Part shown: one piece after another, positions 22,971 to 34,110 of the stretch
Layout: every line of letters begins with the position of its first letter
Numbering within the stretch: position 1 is the stretch's first letter
Notes under the pieces: model-generated
Told to the model about the DNA's origin: nothing
The model's database searches: none
Seen by the model: only the letters and a program-made list of their open reading frames with translations
Made by a program: the position numbers and the translations under genes
Assembly: GCF_024166365.1 (NCBI RefSeq)
Contig: NC_064819.1
Span: forward strand, 163,126,793 to 163,190,792
From: Elephas maximus indicus
Lineage: Eukaryota; Chordata; Mammalia; Proboscidea; Elephantidae
Length of the DNA stretch: 64,000 nucleotides
Direction of reading: 5' to 3'

Positions 22971-23165
22971 TAACAACATATAAGTCTTACTAATGAATTT
23001 GGTTTTATCCTTAGGACCTCAGAAGGATGTTTTAATAAGGGAGTGACATAATCAGATATAAGTCACAAATATCACTGTTCCTACCATGTAGAGAATACAT
23101 TGGAGAAAAGTAAGAGTGGAAAAATGGAGAACTCTTTGAAGAAGTTGTAGTAATCTAGGGAAGAG

Positions 23166-23551
23166 GCAAATGATGAATAAGGAAGACCAAAGAAGAATTG
23201 ATCCCTTTGAATTACGGTGTCAGCGAATAATATTTAATAGTCCACAGAGAACAAACAAATCTGTCTTGGAAGTACAGGCAGAATGCTCCTTAGAAGCAAG
23301 GACATGTACTCTGGACATGTTATCAGGAGGGACCAATCCCTGGAGAAGGACATCATGCTTAGTAAAGCAGAGGGTCAGGGAAAAAGAGGAAGACCTTCAA
23401 CCAGATGGATTGATACAGCAGCTGCAACAATGTTCTCAAACATAATGGTAACTATGAGGTTGGTGCAGGATCGAGCAGTGTTTTGTTCTGTTGTACATAA
23501 GGTCGCCATGAGTCAACACTGATCTGATGGCACCTAACAACAACAACAACT
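23166..23551 (+). mobile_element. RTE/BovB-like LINE 3' end, plus strand
   Basis: Encodes a decayed RTE C-terminus (NKEDQRRIDPFELRCQRIIF, later VLEVQAECSLEAR) and ends GGCACCTAACAACAACAACA. 5'-truncated. TSD GGGAAGAG at 23158-23165 and 23552-23559. Confidence 0.87.
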
Positions 23552-24100
23552 GGGAAGAGATAGCTCTGGCTTAAAGTATTAGCAGTGGTGTTAAAGAGAA
23601 TTTCTTGAATTAATGAACTGTTTAAGGAGATAGAACCACAAGCCATTCACTGAAATAAGGAACTTAGAAGGAAATGTGTTTAGGAGATCTAAGGAATGCA
23701 TTGGGTACACTGAGCTTGAGGTACTTATATGCTATCCACATGGAGACGGGCAATGGACAAATGGAAAGGTGAGTGTGAGATTCAGGAAAGAGATCTGAAC
23801 TGGGCATACTCATTTGAGATCATCAGCATGTGAACTGGGATATGAACCTGAGCCCACACAGGAAGACTGAGAAGAACCTAAGGTAGATTACTGATGAATA
23901 TGAACCTTTGAGGGTCTGTAAGAAGAAAACTACTGAAGGAGAATGGAAGGTGGAAGGAAAACCAGGAGGTTTTAAGCGATAGAGCCAAAATAAATGAACA
24001 CTTTAATAATCTTTGGTAATTACCCCTGGCCAATCATGGAACAGCATGCCTTATGAGGCAGTTCTCTAATTATGGAAAGCCTCAAGTGAGACCCTATACC

Positions 24101-25026
24101 CAGGGGTGGATTATCCAATAAGCAAGGTGTGATGGTTAAGGTTGCATGTCAACTTGGCGGGGCCATGATTCTCAGTAGTTTGATAGTCGTTATAATGTTG
24201 TAATCACTTCCATGATAAGATTTGATATTGTGATCACCTCCATGATGAGATCTGCTGTGAGTAGCCAATCAGTTGAAAGGGAGTTTCCTTGGGTGTGTGG
24301 ACTGCATTGAATACAACTGGATATTCTGGCAAGGCTTGTGAGCTTTTGCTCGTTCTGGATCCTGTAGCTTGCTCCTGTTCACCTAACCCCTGGTTCTTGG
24401 GACTTACCTGCAGTTTTGCCTGCCAGTCTTGAAATTCATCAGCCTTTGCAGCCTGTGGGCAAGAGCCCTACTCCCTGATCTGCTGATCTTAGGTTAGCCA
24501 GCCCCTGTGGCTACATGAATCGGAAGCCTCTATTCTGACCCACAGGCTTGGGACATTCCAGCCTCTACAACTGCATGAGCCTTTCCTTGATATAAATCTC
24601 TCCCTGTATACACATATTTATATACTTTACTGGTTTTGCTTCTCTAGAAAACCCAGCCTAAGACACAAGGTAAGCACAGGCTTACTTGTGCTTACTTACT
24701 AATCTGTAGTGAACAATTTCACATTTTTTTTTTTTAACCACATCAAAGATTCTAGTATGGCTAGTATCTGTTTCTCTCCCAACGCCACAGCACCTTCCTA
24801 CAAAATCAAAGCCTCTTTTCAAATTGACAATCCCTGACAAGGGCAGATTACTCAGTAAGCAAAGTAAGCAGGGGTTTACTTGTGTTTACTAATCTTTAGT
24901 GAACAATTCCACGTGGGTTTCACCATACCACATCAGAGTGAAACCCATGTGAAATTATTCACTACAGATTAGTAATTAAGCACAAGTAAACCATGCTTAC
25001 CTTGTTTATTGGATAATCTACCCCTG
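24101..25026. mobile_element. hAT-like non-autonomous DNA transposon with long inverted repeats
   Basis: Begins CAGGGGTGGATTATCCAATA and ends with the inverse (TATTGGATAATCTACCCCTG), giving terminal inverted repeats of roughly 85 bp once the inserted LTR is removed. An 8-bp TSD, CCTATACC, occurs at 24093-24100 and 25027-25034 without mismatch. The CAGGGG ends and 8-bp TSD point to the hAT superfamily. Inside, about 24838-24923 repeats the left terminus again and faces the right terminus as a palindrome with a loop of about 15 bases. No transposase frame. A solo LTR sits within the left terminus. Confidence 0.82.
24128..24665 (+). mobile_element. Solo LTR inserted in the hAT-like element
   Basis: 538 bp, starts TGTGATGGTTAAGG and ends AACCCAGCCTAAGACA (TG...CA ends). 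Perfect 5-bp TSD CAAGG at 24123-24127 and 24666-24670. The U3/R-like end has ATATAAATCTCTCCCTGTAT, plausible as polyadenylation region or promoter. No internal retroviral genes. A 5-bp TSD suits several ERV classes; I suspect ERVL-related but cannot assign the family. Confidence 0.85.
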
Positions 25027-25053
25027 CCTATACCTGATCTTCTGTAATATCAT

Positions 25054-25248
25054 AGAACTCACTGCTGTTGAGTCAATTCTGCCTCTTAGTGACCCTGTAG
25101 GACAGAGTAGAATTGTCCCATAGGGTGTTCAAGGCTGCAATCTTTGTAGAAGTGGACTGCCACATCTTTCTCCCTCATAGGGGCTGGTGGGTTTGAATCA
25201 TCAGACTTTCAGTTAGTAGCTGAGTACTTAACCACTGTACCACCAGAA
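25054..25248 (-). repeat. AfroSINE, long subfamily, minus strand
   Basis: CACTGCTGTTGAGTCAATTC, CCTGTAGGACAGAGTAGAAT, TGGACTGCCACATCTTTCTC and the reversed head GAGTACTTAACCACTGTACC are present in order. Confidence 0.85.
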
Positions 25249-25769
25249 GTATTTCCTGTATTGAGCAGCAGTTTAGGCTTAATGACCTCAAAGGGACTTT
25301 TTTTTTTTGCTTGTATGTTTTTTATTGAAACACTATAAAACTAAATCACTAAGTTTATGGGAGTGAAAGTTCCCTATTGCCTTTTTCTAATCAACTCACT
25401 TGAAAAATTTACAAAGGTCAGGTATCAGGTAAATGCTGCATCTCACTATGGTCTCTTTATGTGAACTCAGGTTATTCACACAATGATTAGGCAGGTGAAT
25501 ATAAAAACCCATTCACGCAAACTGTTCCCATTTCTGGCATAAATGGAAGCCTATTTTTGCTTGTGTGGTCTAATCCACTGCATGTCACTCTCACCTTCCA
25601 TGATTCTCTGACCCGTTCTTTTCTTCATTAATTTGGATCCGAATATTTGCCTCCATCACCTAATGATTGTTGGATATTCTTTCCTGACTCAACTCTGGTA
25701 CTTCTTCTTGAATACAGTCTCTTTTGTTTACTTATCTATTAGTTTGGATGACACTAACTGCTATAAAAT
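25249..25769. other. Anonymous sequence
   Basis: No gene. A T run near 25300 and no recognised repeat. Confidence 0.4.
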
Positions 25770-25945
25770 GTGAACTTCTGTTAAGGGTGATGAAAACACT
25801 CTTTGGTGTTTTGGAAAGGGCTGGTAGTGATGGTTGTACCACATGATGAAATATAATTAATGTCACTGAATTTGGTACATGTAAAAAATGTTGAAATGGA
25901 AAATATTGTTATATCTATATGTACCACAATGAAAACAAAGAAGCA
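25770..25945 (+). repeat. L1M-like 3' end, plus strand
   Basis: AAGGGTGATGAAAACACTCT, GTGATGGTTGTACCACATGA and CACTGAATTTGGTACATG follow the order of L1M 3' UTR ends. Very diverged. Confidence 0.6.
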
Positions 25946-26018
25946 AACTTCCAAACTTTTAGAGACTTAACCCAAAATAAATTTATCACTAATTTACATA
26001 ATAGTCTATGTGTTTCTG

Positions 26019-26314
26019 TCTTGGAGGAAGTACGACCAGAATGCTCCTTAGAAGCTAGGATGGCAAGACTACGTCTCACATACTTTGGACATGTTCTCAG
26101 TCCCTGGAGAAGGACATCATGCTTGGTAAAGTAGAGGGTCATTGAAAAAGAGAAAGACCCTCAAGGAGGTAGATTGACACAGTGGCTACAACAATGAACT
26201 CAAGCATAACAATGATTATGAGGATGGCACAGGACAGGGCAGTGTTTCATTCTGTTGTGCAGAGGGTTGCTCTGAGTCGGAATGGACTCAATGACACCTA
26301 ACAACAACAACAAC
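26019..26314 (+). mobile_element. RTE/BovB-like LINE 3' end, plus strand
   Basis: 5'-truncated copy encoding the last part of the RTE protein (around PECSLEARMARLRLTYFGHV) and ending with the ACCTAACAACAACAACAAC tail. Perfect 11-bp TSD ATGTGTTTCTG at 26008-26018 and 26315-26325. Confidence 0.92.
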
Positions 26315-26325
26315 ATGTGTTTCTG

Positions 26326-26929
26326 GGTATCAAGTGGCTTACCTTACATAGTGATATACTGGCTTAACCTCTTTCCATCCTGTGGTTCTGTCATCCACTA
26401 GGGACTTAGAGTTCTCTGCAGCCCACTATCAGGAAGCAAAAAAGAACAACTCCACCTTATAGAAGGAGGAACATGAAATTTGCTGCACAGTTAAGTGGAT
26501 TTTCCATTTAAGTCCCCACCAGCTAATATATACACATTTATAAACTAATGCCCATCACCGGTGGAGGTCTCCTGGGGCATTAATTCTCTATGACTTCCAG
26601 CCTACCATGTGGGTGAGCACAGAGGGCTTCGTCCTCAGGCCAAGAAATGTAGATGCTGGCAGCCGAAAAACAAGGCCAGCATGCATGAAAATGGTATGTT
26701 TTGATGGGATACAGCTTTCCTTCCGTTGTTATTTCAGGGCATAATTCTCCTTCCATTGTTTGGCATAAATATCCTGCAATGTTTGGAGTCCTCTACACCC
26801 AAGCAGTGGAAAAGGAAAGAGAGTATGGAGAAGGAACATTCAGTTGGTTCAAACGGATCCACATCTTTTTGCTCATATCCCATTGCCAAACACTAGTCAC
26901 ATGGTACCACTTATGAACAATCCAAAACA
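26326..26929. other. Anonymous sequence
   Basis: No gene or repeat recognised. Confidence 0.4.
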
Positions 26930-27106
26930 TAACTAAACCTGTTGTGTCCAGTCGACTCCAACTCAGACTCATGTTGACCCCGTGAGTTACAGAGTAGAAC
27001 TTCTCCATAAGGTTTTCTTCCCACAGTGCTACTGGGTGGATTCTTACTGCCAACCTTTAGGCTAGTAATTCAGCACAGACCATTTGTACCACTCAGGAAC
27101 TTTTAC
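26930..27106 (-). repeat. Old AfroSINE, minus strand
   Basis: CCAGTCGACTCCAACTCAGA, TTACAGAGTAGAACTTCTCC, reversed head CCAACCTTTAGGCTAGTAAT and TGTACCACTCAGGAAC. Confidence 0.8.
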
Positions 27107-28030
27107 AAACAATAGGGGCTGGGAAATATAGCCTGTGCCTGGGCAATTGCTTTCCAGCAACAACTCAGTGCTATGGAACTCCAAGCTTTGAGGACAGCAA
27201 ACTTGAACTCAGTGCATAGTGATGTTTGATGTAATTAGGACTCTTTCATAGAAGAAATTGAAATAGCTAAGCAAATATATTTTTTAAAGTTGTGTGAATG
27301 AACACTGCTCTGCATACTTATTCTAAACCTTGAAGCAGAATATTACACACAGAACTGAATTTCCTTATGTGGAAACTGTAAAATTGCTATTTACAAGTCA
27401 TGTTCATTTTTATACCAGAAACCTGCCAGTGGTGCACCCAAAATTCATTTGTAGCTACTATTTATAGCAGTTTCAGCACTGAAGTTTTTTATGTAAAAAT
27501 AGCAAAGTAGAGCTATTGGTATAATAGCAGCTAACATATTTATTCATTCAAATGTGAATGTTTATTTGCTCCTTGTAGAAAAATATATTAGGGCATATAT
27601 TTGACATTGGTAGAAGAGAACTGTCAGGAGGCCTGGGAGAAAGGTTGAGGTCAAATATCTAGATGAAAACTGAAGGAACATATTAACCAATATTTAGACT
27701 CTTTCTGAATATTTGAATATTAGGCATTATATGAAAAAAAGTAAAGAGCTTTACATGCTCGGGGCCAGAATTTCCTTCTAACTATAATTTTCAATAGAAC
27801 TGATCAATGAGCCAAGATGTAGTTAAGAAATGGCCCACTCTGCATAACCCATAAGCACTGTATATACAGATCTAGGCAAGCAATTCTTCAAACACTCTGG
27901 GTAAAGTGCTTAAGAAATGTCCACATACATAACTGGTGAGCAAATTCTACATAATTTTTCTTTCTTATCTGAATGATATACTTCTTAAGGAAACTATATT
28001 TTACAGTTAGAAATAGAGTTAAGTATTACA
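27107..28030. other. Anonymous sequence
   Basis: No gene or recognised repeat before the L1M 5' region begins. Confidence 0.4.
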
Positions 28031-29104
28031 CCTGGTTTCAGTTCCAAAATGCAAAGAGATTGGAAGTAGTGACTGTCACCCTTACAAAAAGGAAAAGCTA
28101 GACAAACTGAAAGTCAATGACTTTATTGGGTCCATCAGAAAACTGAGGTCCTTGGGCAAGCTGCCACCACAAAATCTACAGCAAAAGGTGAATCCAGAGA
28201 GACAGAGCAACTGAGATCAGCTTATCTTGGACAGAAGGCACTGGAGACATAAACTAGAAGAAACAAATGAATTACTGCAGACTGAGTGTAGACTAATTAG
28301 ACTAATATGGGAGTAAGAAACTATGGGGGTCATAGTTTTTGAGAAAGGATCCCACACATTTCTAGGTCTTCTCTCTGGGAATACCACCAGGTTATCTCAA
28401 GAAGGATGGGAGAAAGAGTCCCTCTTGGCACTGGCATGAGGAGGCAAGGGTAATCATTGTGAATTAGGTCTACAGCCTACTGAGTAACAAGGGCTGCTGC
28501 TCAGCAGCAAGGACTTCTCCAGAGCACAATTCTGAAAACGTATCCCAGCTGAAGAAAGAAAATTCCTTCCCACTCCAACACCCTCTAGCTTTTCTGTCTC
28601 ATTGAAGGAGAAAAAAAAAAAAAACTTATAGTAAACTAGGTATAGGGCTTCAAAGAAATAGATCAGGGACCCTGATGCCAGAAAATGAAGTAGGGGAAAG
28701 AAGGGGAAAAACTACACAAGGAGAAGAGGACAGAAACACTTCTGAAGATCACATCCTGAAGACACAGGCTGACTAAAACACTGAGATGTAATCAGAAGAT
28801 TATAGATGCTCCCGCATATCTAACCACTATGTCAACTATGCTTCAGTTAAAAAACAGTGGATTGCAGCAGAAAAAGCAGCAAGACATGGACTGTCTCCAA
28901 TAAGCCAAAAAGCAGTACATAAGAAATCCCCAAAGCCAACATGGAAGACAAAAACAAAATCACTAGAAGAATTTGAAGCACTGGCACCTATAGCTACAAC
29001 AAACAATAAACACAACCCAACTCCTAGCCAGACTAAAATAAATTTTCTCAGGAAAGACCTATTTGCCTCAGTCCCTATTTCCCAATACAGGTTCAAATTA
29101 AAAA
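28031..29104 (+). mobile_element. Ancient L1M 5' region (outer layer of the nest)
   Basis: Phrases such as GGAAAAGCTAGACAAACTGA and CATCAGAAAACTGAGGTCCT resemble the 5' UTR of old L1M elements. The ORF1-like remainder of the same element resumes at 47471, beyond the RTE. It is the outermost and oldest layer. No open frame is left here. Confidence 0.6.
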
Positions 29105-29132
29105 ATATATATGTGTGTGTGTGTGTGTGTGT
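29105..29132. repeat. AT/TG tract, left copy of the RTE target duplication
   Basis: ATATATAT followed by (GT)n. The same ATATATATGTGTGTG order is found at 47445-47468 on the other side of the RTE, so this is probably a TSD that contained or became a microsatellite. Confidence 0.8.
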
Positions 29133-29528
29133 CCCACGTGCCTGTCAGTTTGTTGTGCTATCGGGGCTTGCTTGTTGCTGTGATGCTGGAAACTATGCCA
29201 CCAGTATTCAAACAATAGGTGGGTCACCCATGGTGGACAGATTTTAGCTGAGCTTGCAGGCTAAGACAGACTAGGAAGAAGGAGCCAACAGTCTACTTCT
29301 GAAAAGAATTAGCCAGTGAAAACCTTATGAATAGCAGGGGAACACTGTCTGATATAGTGCCAGAGGATAATCCCCTCAGGTTGGAAGGGCACTCAAAAGA
29401 TAGGGGGAAGAGCTGCCTCTTCAAAGTAGAGTCGACTCTAGTGAGGTGATGGAGTCAAGCTTTCAGAACCTTCATTTGCTAATGTGGCATGTCTCAAAAT
29501 GAGAAGAAACAGCAGCAAACATCTATTA

Positions 29529-31779
29529 ATAATTGTAACATGGAATGTACGAAGTATGAATCTAGGAAAATTGGAAATCGTCAGAAATGAAATGAACACA
29601 TAGACATCGATATCCTAGTCATTAGTGAGCTGAAATGAACTGGTATTGGCCATTTTGAATTGGACAATCATATGGTCTACTATGGCAGGAATGACAAATT
29701 GAAGAGTAATGGCATTTCATTCATCAACAAAAAGAACATTTCAAAATCTATTGTGAAGCACAACACTGTCAGTAATAGGACAATATCCATAGGCCTACAA
29801 GGAAGACCAGTTAATACAACTATTGTTCAAATTTATGCACCAACCACTAAGGCCAAAGATGAAGAAATTGAAGATTTTTACCAGCTCCTACAGTCTGAAA
29901 TTGATGGAACATGCAATCAGGATGCTTTGTTAATTACTGGTGATTGGAATGTGAAAGTTGGGAACAAAGAAGGATCGGTAGTTGGAACATATGGCCTTGG
30001 TGATAGAAATGATGCCAGAGATCACATGATAGAATTTTGCAAGACCAATGACTTCTTCATTGTAGATACCTTTTATCACTAACATAAATAGCGAATATAC
30101 CCATGGACCTCACCAGATGGAATACACAGGAACCAAATCACCTATATCGGTGGAAAGAGATGATAGAAAAGCTCAATATCATCCATCAGAGAAAGGCCAG
30201 GCAGGGGCTGGCTGTGGAACAGACCATCAATTGCTCATATGCAAGTTCAAGCTGAAACTGAAAATTGGAACAAGTCTCTGAGAGCCAAAGAACAACCTTG
30301 AGTATATCTCACCTGAATTTAGAGACCATCTCAAGAATAGATTTGACCCATTGAACAATAATGACCAAAGATCAGATGAGTTGTAGAGTGACATCAAGGA
30401 CATCATATATGAAGAAAGCAAGAGGTCATTAAAAAGAGGAAAGAAGGCAAGACCAAAACGGATGTTAGAAAAGACTCTGAAACTTGCTCTTAAAAGTCGA
30501 TAAGCTAAAGCAAAAGAAAAAAATGATGAAGTAAAAGAGCTGAACAGAAGATTTCAAAGGGCTGCTTGAGAAGAAAAGTATTATAATGACCTGTGCAAAG
30601 AGTTGGAGATAGAAATCCAAAAGGGAAGAACACACTCAGCATTTCTCAAGCTGGAAGAACTGAAAAAAAATTCAAACCTTAACTTGCAATAGTGAAGGAT
30701 TCTACAGGGAAAGTATTAAATGATGCAAGAAGTGTCAAAAGAAGATGGAAGGAATACACACAGTCATTATGCCAAAAAGAATTGGCTGATGTTCAACCAT
30801 TTTGAGAGGTAGCATATGATCAGGAACCAATGGTACTGAAGGAAGGAGTCCAAGCTGCACTGAAGGCATTGGTGGAAAAACAAGGCTCCAGAAAATGACG
30901 AAATATCAATTGTGCTGGAAGTGCTCGCTCATCTATGCCAAGAAATTTGGAAGACAGCTACCAGGCCAGCCGACTTAAAGAGATCTATATTTATGCCTAT
31001 TCCCAAGAAAGGTGATCCAACTGAATGCAGAAATTATAGTACAATATCATTAATATCACATGCAAGCAAAATTTTGCTGAAGATCATTCAAAAGTGGCTT
31101 GAGCAGTATATTGACAGGGAACAGCCAGAAATTCAGCCTGGATTCAGGAGAGGATGTGTACCAGGGATATCACTGCTGAGGTGAGATGGATCTTGGATGA
31201 AAGCAGAGAATACTAGAAAGATGTTTACCTGTATTTTACTGACTATGCAAAAGCATTGAACTGTGTGGGTCATAACAAATTATGGATAATATTATGAAGA
31301 ATGGAATTTCCAGAACACTTATTTCTGCTCATGAGGAACCTTTACATAGATCAAGAGGCAATTGTTTGGACAGAACAAGGGGATTCTGAGTGGTTTAAAG
31401 TCAGGAAAGGTGTGCATCAGGGTTGTATGCTTTCACCACACCTATTCAGCATGTATGCTGAGTAATCCAAGAAGCTAGACTATTTGAAGAAGAACGGGGC
31501 ATCAGGACTAGAGGAAGACTCATTAACAACCTGCATTATGCAGTTGACACAACCTTGCTTGCTGAAAGTGAAGAGGATTTGAAGTACTTTCTGATGAAGA
31601 TCAAAGAATGCAGCCTTCAGTATGGATTATACCTCAACATAAAGAAAACAAAGATCCTCACAACTGGACCAATGAGCAACATCATGATAAATGGACAAAA
31701 GATTGAAGTTGTCAAAGATTTAATTTTACTTGGATCCAAAATCAACAGCCATGGAAGCAGCAATGAAGAAATCAAAGGA
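29529..31779 (+). pseudogene. RTE endonuclease-reverse transcriptase, broken
   Basis: An APE-type endonuclease is readable near the start (VNTTIVQIYAPTTKAKDEEI, then LLITGDWNVKVGN with the catalytic Asp-x-Asn). Further on are reverse-transcriptase pieces (SIFMPIPKKGDPTECRNYST and ILLKIIQKWLEQYIDREQPE) and the C-terminal ILTTGPMSNIMINGQKIEVV. The catalytic tyrosine box reads YAVDT instead of YADDT near 31530-31550. Several stops and shifts make it non-functional. Confidence 0.85.
31769..31779. repeat. Left TSD of the older L1
   Basis: AAATCAAAGGA here and AAATCAAACGA at 46926-46936, one mismatch. It lies within RTE coding sequence that continues across the L1. Confidence 0.75.
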
Positions 31780-31792
31780 CTCAAGGTGGAGC

Positions 31793-31801
31793 CAAGATGG
31801 C
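31793..31801. promoter_or_regulatory. YY1-like motif at the older L1 start
   Basis: CAAGATGGC close to the 5' end. The same motif in human L1 binds YY1 and helps position the start of transcription. Function here is by analogy. Confidence 0.6.
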
Positions 31802-31957
31802 GGAAGACAGACACTTCCGGTGAGCCCTCTTCACAACAAAGACCAAAAAAAACAAGTGAAACGAGTATACTTGTGAAGATGGAATAGACAGACACTTTCG
31901 GTGAGCACTCTTCACAGCAAAGACCCAAAAGAACAAGTGAAACGAGTATATTTGTGA
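31795..31957 (+). repeat. 82-bp tandem duplication in older L1 5' UTR
   Basis: Unit 31795-31876 begins AGATGGCGGAAGACAGACAC. Unit 31877-31957 begins AGATGGAATAGACAGACACT. Both end in ACGAGTATA then a TTGTGA-like sequence. The two units are about 90 percent alike by eye. It resembles a monomer-style 5' UTR in a minimal form. Confidence 0.85.
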
Positions 31958-33100
31958 CAAGCTGGGAGCCCTGAGCTTCAAAGGCAAGCTTAGAAAACAA
32001 CTGGGAGCAGGGGGAAGAAGAGACCGTTCAGAGGGAGAGAGGAGTTAACAGACCTGAATCACAGGGAGCCCTCAGGCACCATTCCTGGAGTGGCGGCAGC
32101 GGCAGTCTGGTAAGAGCATTCAGCTGCACTTTCCTCAGGAAGAAGCAGCCAGCCACACAGCTACTCACACCTCCGGAATATGAGATAAAAGGCGCTTTCG
32201 GCAAAAGCTAAGTACTTGTGTATATTTTACCACGACCCCCCACCCCCAAGACGGCTTCCGTGGCTGAATTCCCTGGGCCTTCTCCCAGGCTTGGAGAAGG
32301 AAAAAATTTGCAATTGGGGCAAAAGATAATTTTGCAGCTCCACTAACTGGGGGAGCTCAGGACAGAAGCGGCTCCTGTCCAGGCATAAATGGTCCAAGAA
32401 ATATGAGCACCTTTTGCTTCTGCATGGACCTGTGTGGGCCTGTTTCAGGAGAATAGGCCCTTATTGGCAGACCCTAACAGCTTCACCTGTGTGATGGAGA
32501 GGTGGGTGTTTGATGTTTGACATTGCTTTGCCTCTTATACAAGGTCCTCACCTACCCACATCAGGGACCACCTAAGGACTGGTAGCTCCACTCAAGTCAC
32601 CCAGCCACACGTGACAGGGGTCCAAGGATAACTGGTGCCTCCCAGTCCCTAGAACTAAAAACTTTGGGTACCCATGGACCATCTAGAGAACCCAGCCACC
32701 TGCATGCTCTAGAGAACAGGGTCCCACTTTCCTCAGAGACATTCGGGGGTCATTTCTCAGCCTCCTGCCTTGTTCAGAGAGTGACCCCTGCTGCAATCAA
32801 ATACCAGTACATACACCAATCAACCCTGCCCCTCTAAGACTGTAGGAGAGAGCCTGGACCACACACTTGATGATCAGCTACCTGGACACCTAAGCTGAAT
32901 TCATACAAGAAAAGTGAATGGACTCCTAGACTGATATACTGGATAACAGCTCTAGCCATCTGGGGACAGGATGTCAGAGCTCCAAAGGCGAAAATAATCA
33001 AGCTAGCTCACTCAACCAGCCCATTCAGGTATATCGAAACAAAACAAAGCAAGCAGTTATGACACAGTAAGCAAGCATAAACTAGTACAATAACTTACAG
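31958..33100 (+). promoter_or_regulatory. Older L1 5' UTR
   Basis: Roughly 1.1 kb between the tandem units and the ORF1 start. Internally promoted in active L1s. Its sequence is largely unrelated to the GC-rich 5' UTR of the young L1 at 37.1-38.1 kb, apart from the first tens of bases, so the two lineages carry different promoters. Confidence 0.65.
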
Positions 33101-34110
33101 ATGGCTCGGAGACAACAGTCAATGTCAAGTCACATAAAGAAACAGACCATGATCACCTGAACAAGCTCTCAAAACAAAGAACCCAGGGATCTTCTAGATG
33201 AAAGTGCATTCCTGGAATTACCAGAGGCAGAATACAAAAGTTTAATATACAGAACACTTCAAGACATCAGGAAAGAAATGAGGCAATATGCAGAACAAGC
33301 CAAGGAACACACAGATAAAGCAATTGAAGAAATATGATTCAGGAACATAATGAAAAATTTAATAAGCTGGAAAAATTCATAGACAGGCAGCTATCAGAAA
33401 TTCAGAAAATTAACAATAAAATTACAGAAGTAGGCAACTCAATAGAAAGTCAGAGGAGTAGAATTGAGCAAGTAGAAGCCAGAATACTTAAACTCGAAGA
33501 TAAATCATTTGGCACTAATATATTTGAAGAAAAACCAGATAAAAGAATTAAAAAAAATGAAGAAACCTTAAGAATCATGTGGGACTCTATCGAGAGAAAT
33601 AACCTGTGAGTGATTGGAGTACCAGAACAGGGAGGGATAACAGAAAATACGGAGAGAATTGTTGAAGATTTGTTAGCAGAAAACTTCCCTGATATCGTGA
33701 AAGATGAGAAGATATCTATCCAAGATGCTCATTGAACTACACATGAGGTAGATGTTAAGAGAAAGTCACCAAGACATATTATAATCAAACTTGCCAAAAC
33801 CAAAGATAAAGAGAGAGTTTGAAGAGCAACTAGGCATAAACAAAAAGCCACCGACAAAGGAGAGCCAATAAGAATAAACTCGGAGTACTCAGCAGAAACC
33901 ATGCAGGCAAGAAGGCAATGGGATGACATATTTAAAAAATTGAAGGAAAAAAATTGCCTGCCAAGAATTATATATCCAGCAAAACTGTCTCTTAAATATG
34001 AAGGTGAAATTAGGACATTTCCAGATAAACAGAAGTTTAGGGAATACATAAAATCCAAACCAAAACTACAAGAAATACTGAAGGGAGTTCTTTGGATAGA
34101 AAATCAATAA
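33101..34110 (+). pseudogene. L1-ORF1: Older L1 ORF1, broken
   Basis: Starts ATGGCTCGGAGACAACAGTC, the same start as the young ORF1. An early stop follows within about 15 codons and further lesions occur near 33609 and 33736. Coiled-coil region (EIQKINNKITEVGNSIESQR) and C-terminal nucleic-acid-binding domain (LPRIIYPAKLSLKYEGEIRT) are readable. ORF1p is the RNA-binding chaperone of the L1 particle. Confidence 0.92.

Larger units (their letters stand above)
22555..23900 (+). repeat. Ancient interspersed repeat of unassigned family
   Basis: The wording AAGAGTATTCCAGGAAGAGA, then GGGAGTGACATAATCAGATA, GAGCTTGAGGTACTTATATG and GAGATCATCAGCATGTGAAC occurs in the order of an old mammalian repeat I recognise by phrase but cannot name. 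It is interrupted by a minus-strand AfroSINE (22775-22970) and an RTE 3' end (23166-23551). Confidence 0.45.
29133..31779 (+). mobile_element. RTE/BovB-like LINE, 5' part (second layer)
   Basis: Starts near CGTGCCTGTCAGTTTG, the same beginning as the plus copy at 51197, so the element is near full length. It is interrupted at 31780 by an L1; the last 0.5 kb resumes at about 46926. Endonuclease and reverse transcriptase coding sequence is recognisable but full of stops and frameshifts. Confidence 0.9.

Noticed and set aside
29660-30082. 140-codon frame as a host exon
   Set aside because: It reads as the RTE endonuclease (IIQIYAPTT and TGDWNVK-type motifs) and is continuous with RTE text on both sides.
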